30,171 bases of DNA, taken from NCBI GenBank assembly GCA_964515555.1, contig CAZEVY010000065.1, positions 1-30,171 of the forward strand. The letters run 5' to 3'. The position numbers and the translations under genes were made by a program. The DNA comes from CAZEVY01 sp964515555 (lineage in GTDB: Bacteria > Acidobacteriota > Terriglobia > Bryobacterales > Bryobacteraceae). Position 1 is the first letter of the stretch; every line of letters begins with the position of its first letter. Below the pieces are notes generated by a model that did no database searches, was not told the DNA's origin, and worked only from the letters and a program-made list of their open reading frames with translations. Below, in pieces: positions 1-7,528 of the stretch.

Positions 1-986
1 ACGAGATCCGCCAGCACACCATGCTGCACGAGAACATCAAGAAGTTCATGGACGGCTTCCACCACGACGCTCATCCCATGGGGATGCTCGTCAGCACCGT
101 GGCGGCGCTCTCGACGTTCTATCCGGAGTCGCGCAACATCGGCGACCGCGCCTGCCGGCGCATCCAGATCCTGCGGTTGATCGGCAAGATGCCCACGATC
201 GCGGCGTATGCGTATCGCCACAGCCTGGGGATGCCCTACGTCTACCCCGATAATGCGCTCACCTACACCGGCAACTTCATGAACATGCTATGGAAGATGG
301 CCGAGCTGAAGTACATGCCGCACCCGGTGCTGGCGCGCGCGCTCGAAGTGCTCTTCATCCTGCACGCCGACCACGAGCAGAATTGCAGCACCAGCACCAT
401 GCGGTGCGTCGGCAGCGCGCACGCCGATCCGTATGTGACCACCGCCGCGGCGGCCGCGGCGCTCTCGGGACCGCTGCACGGAGGCGCCAACGAGGAAGTG
501 CTCAAGATGCTCGATGAGATCGGTTCGGTGGAGAGCGTTCCGGCCTATGTCGAGAAGGTGAAGGCCGGGCACGGTAAGCTGATGGGTTTTGGCCACCGCG
601 TCTACAAGAACTACGACCCGCGCGCGCGAATCATCAAGGAGACGGCCGAGAAGGTCTTCGAGGTGACGGGGCGCAATCCGAAGCTGGAGATCGCGCTGGA
701 GCTGGAGAAGATCGCGCTTCAGGACGAGTACTTCGTCAAGCGCAAGCTGTATCCCAACGTCGACTTCTACTCGGGGATCATCTACCAGGCGATGGGCTTC
801 TCGCCCGAGATGTTCACGGTCCTGTTCGCGATTCCCCGCACGGTCGGGTGGCTGGCGCAGTGGCAGGAGCTGCTGGAGGACGCCGAGCAGAAGATCTCGC
901 GGCCGCGGCAGCTCTACATCGGCGAGCCGGTGCGGCACTGGCGGGAGGAGAAGATGCGGGAGGAGGTTCCGGTCGCGGTGCGGTGA
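1..986 (+). CDS. gltA: Citrate synthase, 3' part (5' end outside window)
   Basis: This is the C-terminal three quarters or so of a type II citrate synthase, which condenses oxaloacetate with acetyl-CoA at the entry of the TCA cycle in the cytoplasm. The frame is already open at base 3 (reading EIRQHTMLHENIKKF), so the ATG at 21 is internal and the true start lies upstream. Family hallmarks are visible: HHDAHPMGML near the left edge, the catalytic His in GPLHGGANEEV, the second His in GFGHRVYKNYDPRAR, and the catalytic Asp in YPNVDFYSG. The stop is TGA at 984-986. It converges on the Uma2 remnant with only 6 bases between the two stops, and no terminator hairpin was recognised there. The assignment is secure; only the missing N-terminus is uncertain. 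Confidence 0.96.
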   Translation, partial: EIRQHTMLHENIKKFMDGFHHDAHPMGMLVSTVAALSTFYPESRNIGDRACRRIQILRLIGKMPTIAAYAYRHSLGMPYVYPDNALTYTGNFMNMLWKMAELKYMPHPVLARALEVLFILHADHEQNCSTSTMRCVGSAHADPYVTTAAAAAALSGPLHGGANEEVLKMLDEIGSVESVPAYVEKVKAGHGKLMGFGHRVYKNYDPRARIIKETAEKVFEVTGRNPKLEIALELEKIALQDEYFVKRKLYPNVDFYSGIIYQAMGFSPEMFTVLFAIPRTVGWLAQWQELLEDAEQKISRPRQLYIGEPVRHWREEKMREEVPVAVR

Positions 987-992
987 CCGGGT

Positions 993-1536
993 TCAGAGGC
1001 CTTCGAAGAACTTCGATGCGGGGACGGAGAAGTCCGGCATCCAGTCGATGGTGACCGGGTCGTCCCCGCGGAAAACACGGGCCACGTTGTTCAGTTCGCG
1101 GAGCATGATGGTCCGTTCGGTCGGGTAGAGCGCCAGGACGGTTCGTGTGCCGGCGGCCAAATACGTCCGAATCTTCCTCTCCAGAAGTTCCGCAGGTTCC
1201 GACGAAACTATCTCGACGGCGAGAACGGGTGCAATCGCGGGGATTTCTTGCGGGTCCAACGAGCCTATCTGCTCGTTGAGGAGGATCGAGATGTCGGGCC
1301 CGAGGCAGTCTTCATCCGAGAGGACATAGCCGGTCCCACTGAAAACCTTGCCGATACGAGCTTCTTTCGTTAAGCCCAATCAACGCCCCGATAACATTTG
1401 GCTTTACGTTCTCGTGGATCCATCGCCCCGGCGGCATCGATACAACCTCACCTCCGATCAGCTCATGCTTCTGACCTTCCGGCAGATCCATCTCGGCGAA
1501 CTGCCGGACCGTGATGGGAGTTGTCGTCGCCGCCAT
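993..1536 (-). pseudogene. Uma2-family (DUF820) endonuclease-like gene, frameshifted
   Basis: Two reverse-strand frames together make one Uma2/DUF820-like protein of the PD-(D/E)XK nuclease fold. The N-terminal piece starts at ATG 1536 (MAATTTPITVRQFAEM) and carries the family-typical stretch HELIGGEVVSMPPG. The C-terminal piece carries GPDISIL and APVLAVEIVSSEP, where the acidic residues and the E of VEIVS match the nuclease core, and ends at TGA 995-993. The two frames meet around 1360-1379. Reading across needs one base skipped near the A-rich GAAAGAAG stretch, so this is either a genuine one-base insertion or a sequence error. Uma2 proteins are common, often multicopy, and mostly of unknown role. 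It is divergent from the amine dehydrogenase operon with only 39 bases between starts. Confidence 0.75.
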
Positions 1537-1563
1537 ACGACTCCAGTCTAGCGCGCCGGGGTG

Positions 1564-1569
1564 TAGAAT
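1564..1569 (+). promoter_or_regulatory. Possible -10 element for the amine dehydrogenase operon
   Basis: TAGAAT lies 6 bases before the GTG start at 1576, which would put the transcription start at or next to the start codon (a leaderless message). No convincing -35 box is visible 16-18 bases upstream, so this is weak evidence on its own. Confidence 0.25.
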
Positions 1570-1575
1570 CGACGT

Positions 1576-3327
1576 GTGCGCCCATCCCACGCCCTCGCGC
1601 TAAGTTCGCTCTCGATTCTGATACTGGCCGGGCAGGCGCCCCCCGCCGACGCCCCCAAGCCCGCCGAGGCCAAGCCCGCCGCCGAGGCCAAGCCCAGCGA
1701 GGAGGGCTTCCCCGTCACCAGCGATCTGGTCGTCGCCAAGTGCGTGGCCTGCCACAAGAAGGACGACAAGGGCAACCTCTCGCGAATCTCCTGGATCCGC
1801 TCGACGCCCGAGGGCTGGCAGCAGGCCATCAAGCGCATGGTGCGCCTCAACAACGTGCAGCTCACTCCCGATGAGGCGCGCCAGATCGTGCGCTATCTCA
1901 GCACTTCGCACGGCCTCGCACCGGAAGAGGCGCGGCCGGCGATGTACGAGGTCGAGCGGCGCATGATCGACGAGACCGTGCCCGACGACAGCCTCAAGCA
2001 GGCCTGCGTCATCTGCCACAGCCATGGCCGCGCGATGTCCTGGCGCCGCACGCGCGAGGAGTGGAATCTCCTCATCAACATGCACGTCGGCTACTTCCCG
2101 GTAACGGAGTTCCAGGGCTTCCGGCGCTTCCCGCCTCCGGCCGGCGCGCCGCCGCCCGCGCCAGGAACCGACACGCGCGACAACGCCGACAAGGCCGTCG
2201 ACTGGCTGACGAAGAACTACTCCCTGCGCACGCCCGATTGGGCCGCGTGGCAAGCCGGCATGCGTGCGCCGCGACTCGCCGGCCGGTGGTTGATCACCGG
2301 CGCGCAGACCGGACGCGGCCGCGTGGTCGGGGAAATGGTGGTGGAGCCGGCGCCGGGATCGGCCGACGAATTCACCACGCGCCTTACGATGCGCTATCTC
2401 TGGGACGGTAAGACAGTGACGGCGGCGGGCCGCTCGATCGTCTACACGGGCTACGCGTGGCGTGGCCGCGTCGAGAACGTCGCGAAAGGCGCCGACCCCT
2501 CCGATCTTGCCGAGGCACGTCAGGTCATGATGGTGTCGCGCGACCAGTCGCAAATGGACGGGCGCTGGTTCTGGGGCGCCTACGACGAGTTCGGCTTCGA
2601 CGTGACGCTGCGCCGCGCCGGCAGCAATCCGCTGGTGTTCGGCGTCGATCGCCAGTCGCTGCGCGCGGGCGCGACGGGCCAGCGCGTTCGCATCTACGGA
2701 GACAATCTGCCGGCGGGTTTGCGCGCCGAGGACATCGACTTCGGCGGCGGCGTGACGGTGCGGCGCGTGGCCGATTCGTCGCCGTCGGAGGCGACAGTGG
2801 AAGTGGATGTCGCCGCGTCGGCGATCGCAGGCAAGCGCGACTTGGCGGTCCGCGGCGCGGTGGCGACCGGGGCCACGGCGGTATTCGACAAGATCGACTA
2901 TCTGAAGGTGACGCCCGAGGCGGCGCTGGCGCGGCTCGGCGGAAACTCGCACCCCAAGGGCTACCAGATGTTCGAGGCGGCGGCGTTCCATCGCGGCGCC
3001 GACGGCAAGCCGAAAACGGCCGACGACGTGAATCTCGGCACGGTGGACGTGGACTGGTCGGTGGAGGAGTTTCTCGCGGTTTACGGCGACGACGACAAGG
3101 ACTTCGTCGGGACGCTGTCACGGGGCGGCTTGTTCACCCCATCGCACGAAGGGCCGAATCCCAAGCGCAAGTTCAGCCGGAACAACTACGGCGACGTGTG
3201 GGTGGTGGGCACGATGCGCGGAGGCGAGGAGGTCAGCCGCGACGGCAAGCCGCTCATCGGGCGCGGCCACCTGGTGGTGACGATTCCGCTCTACGTTCGG
3301 TGGGACACGCCGGAGGTTTCGAAGTGA
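1576..3327 (+). CDS. qhpA: Quinohemoprotein amine dehydrogenase alpha subunit (diheme)
   Basis: This is the large electron-transfer subunit of periplasmic QHNDH, which oxidatively deaminates primary amines and passes electrons from the CTQ cofactor to c-type hemes. It is 583 residues, somewhat longer than characterised homologues. A Sec-type signal (residues 1-19) precedes an Ala/Pro/Lys-rich linker with a short repeat (AEAKPAAEAKPSEE). Two CXXCH heme sites follow: CVACH at 56-60 and CVICH at 144-148. The remainder is beta-rich, as expected for the three C-terminal barrel domains of the family. The start is GTG 1576; no good ribosome site precedes it. The stop overlaps the next start (GTGA at 3324-3327). 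Identification rests on the heme pattern and the unmistakable gamma subunit and maturase downstream in the known A-D-C-B order. Confidence 0.92.
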   Translation: MRPSHALALSSLSILILAGQAPPADAPKPAEAKPAAEAKPSEEGFPVTSDLVVAKCVACHKKDDKGNLSRISWIRSTPEGWQQAIKRMVRLNNVQLTPDEARQIVRYLSTSHGLAPEEARPAMYEVERRMIDETVPDDSLKQACVICHSHGRAMSWRRTREEWNLLINMHVGYFPVTEFQGFRRFPPPAGAPPPAPGTDTRDNADKAVDWLTKNYSLRTPDWAAWQAGMRAPRLAGRWLITGAQTGRGRVVGEMVVEPAPGSADEFTTRLTMRYLWDGKTVTAAGRSIVYTGYAWRGRVENVAKGADPSDLAEARQVMMVSRDQSQMDGRWFWGAYDEFGFDVTLRRAGSNPLVFGVDRQSLRAGATGQRVRIYGDNLPAGLRAEDIDFGGGVTVRRVADSSPSEATVEVDVAASAIAGKRDLAVRGAVATGATAVFDKIDYLKVTPEAALARLGGNSHPKGYQMFEAAAFHRGADGKPKTADDVNLGTVDVDWSVEEFLAVYGDDDKDFVGTLSRGGLFTPSHEGPNPKRKFSRNNYGDVWVVGTMRGGEEVSRDGKPLIGRGHLVVTIPLYVRWDTPEVSK

Positions 3328-3740
3328 GCGCGGATCGAGGGAAGGTCCTGTTGTCGGTTCCGCTGATGCCGCGCGTGGTGCGAATCGTTATTCTCGTGGT
3401 GATCGCCGCTGCCCTGGCTACGACGTTGGTGTTGATCACCACAAAGAAGTTGAACCCCGCTCTCTTCGCCGTCTGGGCCGGGCTGTTTCCCGTTTTTCTG
3501 CGGCGGCGCGTGACACTGTACGAGAACGGCGTACAGTTTACGGCCGCCGAGGACAACCGCTTCGTGAAGTGGCATCAACTGGAGGGCTGGCACTGGGATG
3601 GCGGCAACGTGGTCTTGGTGGGTATCAAGCGTGTCCTCGAGGGAGGCCCAGTCGAGAACGCGATCATTCGCGTCCCCGATTCCCACCGGCAGCAGGTCGA
3701 GGCGATCGTCGCCGTGAGGACCGGGAAGGCGCCCGCATGA
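3324..3740 (+). CDS. Small two-helix membrane protein within the QHNDH operon
   Basis: A 138-residue protein I cannot assign to a named family. The GTG start at 3324 overlaps the alpha-subunit stop by 4 bases and has GGAGG at 3312-3316, 7 bases upstream, which favours it over the internal ATG at 3366. Two hydrophobic helices (about residues 18-38 and 43-59) are followed by a basic RRR and a soluble C-terminal half with alternating beta-like segments (VTLYENGVQF, FVKWHQLEGWHWD, NAIIRVPDSHRQQ). That layout resembles bacterial PH-like membrane proteins (DUF5673-like), but this is a guess. Its stop overlaps the radical SAM start as ATGA (3737-3740), so it is translationally coupled on both sides. 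No counterpart is part of the characterised qhp operon as I know it; it may help assembly at the membrane. Confidence 0.85.
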   Translation: MSADRGKVLLSVPLMPRVVRIVILVVIAAALATTLVLITTKKLNPALFAVWAGLFPVFLRRRVTLYENGVQFTAAEDNRFVKWHQLEGWHWDGGNVVLVGIKRVLEGGPVENAIIRVPDSHRQQVEAIVAVRTGKAPA

Positions 3741-5149
3741 GCAGCTATCGCCTGGCCGAGTTTCATCGCTTCTCTGGCGGCGGCGCCGAATACCTGTACC
3801 TAGTGCCCAGCGGCGCGATCTTCGCGCTGACGCCGGTCAGCCGGACCATCGTCGACGCCTTGGGCGAACGCGAGTGCACCCGCGACGAACTGCTGGCCGC
3901 TCCGTTCCCGCGCGAAGACGTCGAGGAGGCCATCGACGAGCTGCACGCCGCTCGCGCGATCTCCAACGGCGTCCCCTTCGCCGATGACCCGCAGAAGGCG
4001 CCGTCGCCGTTTCCGCTGCGGAGCATCGTCCTCAACGTCACCAACCAGTGCAATCTCTCGTGCAAGTATTGCTACGAGTTCGGCGAGGACCGGCTGATGA
4101 CCACCGAGGGCAAGCCGCGCTTCATGGATGAGCCTACGGCGCGCGCGGCGATCGACTACCTCATGGAGAACTCGCCGGGCCGTCGCTCGGTGCACGTGAC
4201 TTTCTTCGGCGGCGAGACGCTGCTGAACTTCCCGCAGGTGCAGAAAGCGATCGACTACGCGCGCGACCGCGCCCACGCCGCCGGCAAGTACGTCGACTTC
4301 AGCCTGACGACCAACGGCACGCTGCTCAAGCCCGACGTCATTGAATACCTCGCCGAGAACCAGGTCGGCGTGACCATCAGTCTCGACGGCCCGCCGGAAA
4401 TGAACGACGCCCTGCGCGTGTTCGAGGGCGGACGCGGATCCTACGACGTGATCGCCCCCAAGGTGCGCGAGCTGCTGAAGCGCCACACGTCGCGCCCGAT
4501 CGCCGCGCGCGTGACTCTGACAGCGCAAGCGGTCGACGTGCTGAAGATCTACAAGCACCTGAAGCACGACATGGGATTCCACGAGGTCGGCTTCGCGCCG
4601 GTGACGACGTCGCCGAACCGGCTCTATGCGATCGACGAACGCGGCCTCGACTGGGTGCTGGAGCAGTTCACGGCGCTGGCGGGCGAGTATCTCGAGAGCG
4701 CGCTGCGCGACGAGCACCACGGCTTTTCGAACGTGAGCGACACCATCCGCGAGCTGCACGAAGGCATCAGCAAGGCGCATCCGTGCGGCGCGGGACTTGG
4801 GATGGTCGGCGTGGGGCCGTCGGGCGACATCGCGCCGTGCCACCGCTTCGTCGACAGCGACGCCCACCGGCTCGGGCACATATCGACGGGGATCGACCGC
4901 GCCAAGCAGGCGGATTTCCTGGAGCGCGGTCACATTTCACAGAAGTTCGAGTGCCACACCTGCTGGGCGCGGCCGGTGTGCTCGGGCGGCTGTTACCACG
5001 AGGCCTACGTGCGCTACGGCGACACCGGGCACGCCAATCTTCATTACTGCGACTGGATCCGCGGCTGGACGGACGTGTGCCTGCGCGTCTACGGCGAGAT
5101 CGCCGCGCGGAATCCGAAATACCTGAGGCATTTCGACGAGAGGAACTGA
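3737..5149 (+). CDS. qhpD: QHNDH maturation radical SAM/SPASM protein
   Basis: This cytoplasmic radical SAM enzyme forms the intra-chain Cys-to-Asp/Glu thioether bonds in the gamma subunit before export. It is 470 residues from ATG 3737, close to the 476 of Paracoccus QhpD. The SAM-cluster motif CNLSCKYC gives C105, C109 and C112. FFGGETLLN follows in the SAM-binding region. The C-terminal SPASM region carries C350, C368, C406, C409, C415, C419 and C438, in the CX2CX5CX3C arrangement that binds two auxiliary [4Fe-4S] clusters. The first 90 residues resemble a peptide-recognition domain that would bind the gamma-subunit leader. An open frame extends upstream to 3569, but the ATGA overlap with the previous gene and the family length fix the start at 3737. 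Its substrate gene begins 1 base after its stop. Confidence 0.95.
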   Translation: MSSYRLAEFHRFSGGGAEYLYLVPSGAIFALTPVSRTIVDALGERECTRDELLAAPFPREDVEEAIDELHAARAISNGVPFADDPQKAPSPFPLRSIVLNVTNQCNLSCKYCYEFGEDRLMTTEGKPRFMDEPTARAAIDYLMENSPGRRSVHVTFFGGETLLNFPQVQKAIDYARDRAHAAGKYVDFSLTTNGTLLKPDVIEYLAENQVGVTISLDGPPEMNDALRVFEGGRGSYDVIAPKVRELLKRHTSRPIAARVTLTAQAVDVLKIYKHLKHDMGFHEVGFAPVTTSPNRLYAIDERGLDWVLEQFTALAGEYLESALRDEHHGFSNVSDTIRELHEGISKAHPCGAGLGMVGVGPSGDIAPCHRFVDSDAHRLGHISTGIDRAKQADFLERGHISQKFECHTCWARPVCSGGCYHEAYVRYGDTGHANLHYCDWIRGWTDVCLRVYGEIAARNPKYLRHFDERN

Positions 5150-5150
5150 C

Positions 5151-5489
5151 ATGAGACATCTCCATGCGGTAAATCGGAAGGCAGCCCGCGTCGAGGAGTA
5201 TATCGACGCCACCGCGGGCGACATCGTCGCCATGCAGCAAGGGGGACAGCGGCCGTCGCCGCACATTCCGCTGGGCTGCTCGCTGGTGTTCTCGCCCGGT
5301 TGGGAGGTCGACTCCGCCGGCGGTACGGCGGGCCTCTGCCAGCCGGTCGAGCGCGATCTCTACGACTGCTACCTCAGCTGCTTCTGGCCCGCGCAGGTGC
5401 CCGATCATCTCAACAACTATCCCGACTGGACCGCCAAATGCGCCAGTGCGACGAAGGACTGGCGCAACATCGACCTGGTGTTTCCGTAG
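5151..5489 (+). CDS. qhpC: Quinohemoprotein amine dehydrogenase gamma subunit (CTQ-bearing)
   Basis: This is the small catalytic subunit that becomes cross-linked and carries cysteine tryptophylquinone (CTQ). It is 112 residues: a leader of about 36 residues without a Sec signal, then the cross-linked core. Aligning to the mature Paracoccus numbering with an offset of 36 places every known modification: C43-E52, C63-D69 and C77-D85 for the three thioethers, and C73-W79 for CTQ, with D69 matching the catalytic base. W79 sits in CFWPAQV. An additional C97 lies in the tail. The leader is normally removed by the QhpE protease, which is not encoded here. AGAGGA at about 5138-5145 is a plausible ribosome site. 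The downstream beta subunit begins 9 bases later. Confidence 0.95.
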   Translation: MRHLHAVNRKAARVEEYIDATAGDIVAMQQGGQRPSPHIPLGCSLVFSPGWEVDSAGGTAGLCQPVERDLYDCYLSCFWPAQVPDHLNNYPDWTAKCASATKDWRNIDLVFP

Positions 5490-5498
5490 GGCCCCGCG

Positions 5499-6596
5499 AT
5501 GACACGACGAGAGTTTCTCCCCGTTGTCGCGGCGGCCGCCGCGTCCGCGCAACCGCGCCCTGGGCCCACCGTCATGTACGCCGGCAGTTTCCCCGGCCAG
5601 GTGGTCGTCTTCGACGAGGCGCAGGAGCGCATCGTCGACCGGATTCCGATTACCTCCGGAATCCCGCGCGGCCTCCAGCTTTCCTACGACAAGAAAAAGA
5701 TCTACGTCACCACGACGCGGACGACGCTCGAAGTGATCGATCTCGCGACGCGCAAGGTGATCAACCAGGTCAACCTCAACGAAGGTAACCGCCTCGCGCG
5801 CACGCGCAGCGGCTTCACGCCCGATCCGGAGGACAAGCTCATCTACACGATGGTCGGCTGGGCGGTGAAGCAACCCGACCGCTTCGAGATCGAGAAACCG
5901 AAGTTCAGCGTAATCGACCTGGCGCAGAAGAAAATCGTTCGCACCGCGGAGCTTCCGCGCGACGAGCCGCGCCTCCCGTTCGGCGGAAACATGCGCGTCT
6001 CGCCCGACGGCAAGTTCCTGTACGTTTTCGCCGACAGCGTGCTGATCTTCAACACGTCGGACTTCAAGCTCGCCGAGAAGATCGAACTCGCCAACCCGCC
6101 CTTCCCCGGCATGGGCAACATCGGCGTGGGCTGGCGCGACGATCCCGGCGAGGACCGCGGCGTCCTCACGGGCTTCTTCAACTCCACCGATCCGATCGTG
6201 CGGCGAACCATCTTCGGCATCGCGCGCTTCGACCTGACCAAGCGAACGTTCGACTTCACGCCCGTCGGCCCGTCGGCGAATCCCGGCGTCGGCGGCCTGC
6301 AACTGACGCCCGACAAGAAGACCGGCTATACGGTGATCTACCAGGGCGACCATGGGAATCGCCGAGTCGAATTCTGGGTTTTCGATATGACGACGCGGCA
6401 GGTGACGCGGCGTGTCGAGTTCGACGGGCCGATCAACTTCCGGTTCACGATCTCGGGCGACGGGCGGAGTCTTTATGTCTACGGGTCGTCGCCCCTGGTC
6501 GAGATATACGACGTTTCGACTTTGAAGCCGCGCAAGTCGCTGACGCTCGACGTCGACCTGACGTCGAACTTTCTGGTGCTGCCCGCGCGCGTCTGA
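5499..6596 (+). CDS. qhpB: Quinohemoprotein amine dehydrogenase beta subunit (beta-propeller)
   Basis: A 365-residue seven-bladed beta-propeller subunit that packs against the alpha and gamma subunits in the periplasm and helps form the active-site cavity. The N-terminus MTRREFLPVVAAAAASAQ looks like a Tat-type signal (RR at 3-4), whereas a Sec signal is usual for this subunit; export by Tat is therefore an inference. Repeated blade-like segments are visible (GSFPGQVVVFDEAQERI, TTLEVIDLATRKV, KFSVIDLAQKKIV, PLVEIYDVSTL), with SPDGKFLYV and SGDGRSLYV turns. It starts at ATG 5499, follows the gamma subunit by 9 bases, and is followed after 14 bases by the U32 genes, so it probably shares a transcript with them. 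Gene order alpha, maturase, gamma, beta matches the Paracoccus operon. Confidence 0.9.
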   Translation: MTRREFLPVVAAAAASAQPRPGPTVMYAGSFPGQVVVFDEAQERIVDRIPITSGIPRGLQLSYDKKKIYVTTTRTTLEVIDLATRKVINQVNLNEGNRLARTRSGFTPDPEDKLIYTMVGWAVKQPDRFEIEKPKFSVIDLAQKKIVRTAELPRDEPRLPFGGNMRVSPDGKFLYVFADSVLIFNTSDFKLAEKIELANPPFPGMGNIGVGWRDDPGEDRGVLTGFFNSTDPIVRRTIFGIARFDLTKRTFDFTPVGPSANPGVGGLQLTPDKKTGYTVIYQGDHGNRRVEFWVFDMTTRQVTRRVEFDGPINFRFTISGDGRSLYVYGSSPLVEIYDVSTLKPRKSLTLDVDLTSNFLVLPARV

Positions 6597-6610
6597 TTCT
6601 CCCGAGTGCG

Positions 6611-7528
6611 ATGGAGTGGTGTGTTCACATCGGCGGATCCTCCGACCTGGCCGGCGAGCCGTTGTTGAGCCGGTTCGCGGCGCTGGAATCGAGCGCGAAG
6701 CTCCGGCCCCGGCTGGAGAGCACCGCGGCGCGCATCGCCGCCCAGTTCGGCGACGTCCGCTTCACCCGCTGCGTGTTCGGGACGGAATTCTGCGAGTACC
6801 TGATGCCGTCACCGTCGCAGGTCGACGACGCCGCGAGCGCGGCGCGTGACGCGGGACTCGGGTTCACGCTGGTCACGCCCTATGTATCCGACTCGGGCAT
6901 CGCGCGGCTGCGCGAGATCTTCGCGCGGCTCGGCGAGGGCGAGGTGGTCTTCAACGATTGGGGTGTGCTAAACGTGCTCCGGCGCGAGTTCCCGCGCATC
7001 ACTGCGGTGCAGGGCAGGCTCCTCAACAAGTCGCTGCGCGATCCGCGCGTGATGGGCGTCTACGGCGAAACCGAAGTGAACGCGACGCTGGCGGCGTTGC
7101 AGCGGTCGAGCATCGACAACGAGAGTTACACGTCGCTGCTGGCGCGCTTCGGCGTGGACGCGGTGGAGATGGACAATCTGCCGCAGGGGATGGACCTGAG
7201 CTTCACGGCGCGCGTGCGCCTCGCCGTCTACCTGCCGTACGGATTCATCGCCACCAGCCGCGTGTGCATGGCGGCCGGACTTCACTACCGCAAGGCCGAC
7301 AAGTTCCAGCCCGGCGCGCCGTGCCGCCACGAGTGCCAGTCGCACCTGGTGGAGTACAGCTACACGACCTCGCCGTTTGAGAATCGCGATCAGCGCTTCC
7401 TGTTGAAGGGCAACTCGTATTTCTACCAGCACAGCGACGGCATGCTCGATTCGCTGTTCGACCACGCGCGGGCGGGCCGTGTCTCGCGGCTCGTCTTCCA
7501 GCCGCGGCTGCCCATGGTGATGTCGTGA
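6611..7528 (+). CDS. U32-family protein, UbiV-like Fe-S pattern
   Basis: A 305-residue member of peptidase family U32, a group first named for collagenase but now including oxygen-independent hydroxylases (UbiU/UbiV in ubiquinone synthesis, RlhA and TrhP on RNA), some of which bind [4Fe-4S] clusters. Conserved-looking cysteines are C61 in TEFCEYLMP, then C219, C238 and C242, giving one N-terminal Cys plus C-X18-C-X3-C. E. coli UbiV has C39 plus C-X12-C-X3-C. C54 is another candidate. The ATG at 6611 follows qhpB by 14 bases on the same strand, and its stop overlaps the next U32 gene as GTGA. That placement suggests a partner role for the pair, possibly in amine dehydrogenase maturation. Family assignment is firm; function is inferred. 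Confidence 0.85.
   Translation: MEWCVHIGGSSDLAGEPLLSRFAALESSAKLRPRLESTAARIAAQFGDVRFTRCVFGTEFCEYLMPSPSQVDDAASAARDAGLGFTLVTPYVSDSGIARLREIFARLGEGEVVFNDWGVLNVLRREFPRITAVQGRLLNKSLRDPRVMGVYGETEVNATLAALQRSSIDNESYTSLLARFGVDAVEMDNLPQGMDLSFTARVRLAVYLPYGFIATSRVCMAAGLHYRKADKFQPGAPCRHECQSHLVEYSYTTSPFENRDQRFLLKGNSYFYQHSDGMLDSLFDHARAGRVSRLVFQPRLPMVMS

Noticed and set aside
1640..1710. A tandem DNA repeat (GAGGCCAAGCCC units) near the start of qhpA as a repeat element
   Set aside because: Only two to three imperfect copies exist and they encode the Ala/Pro/Lys linker after the signal peptide; this is ordinary linker composition.
4767..6353. A 528-codon reverse frame across the maturase, gamma and beta genes
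   Set aside because: It covers three real QHNDH genes in antisense and has no domain; codon-position GC bias explains it.
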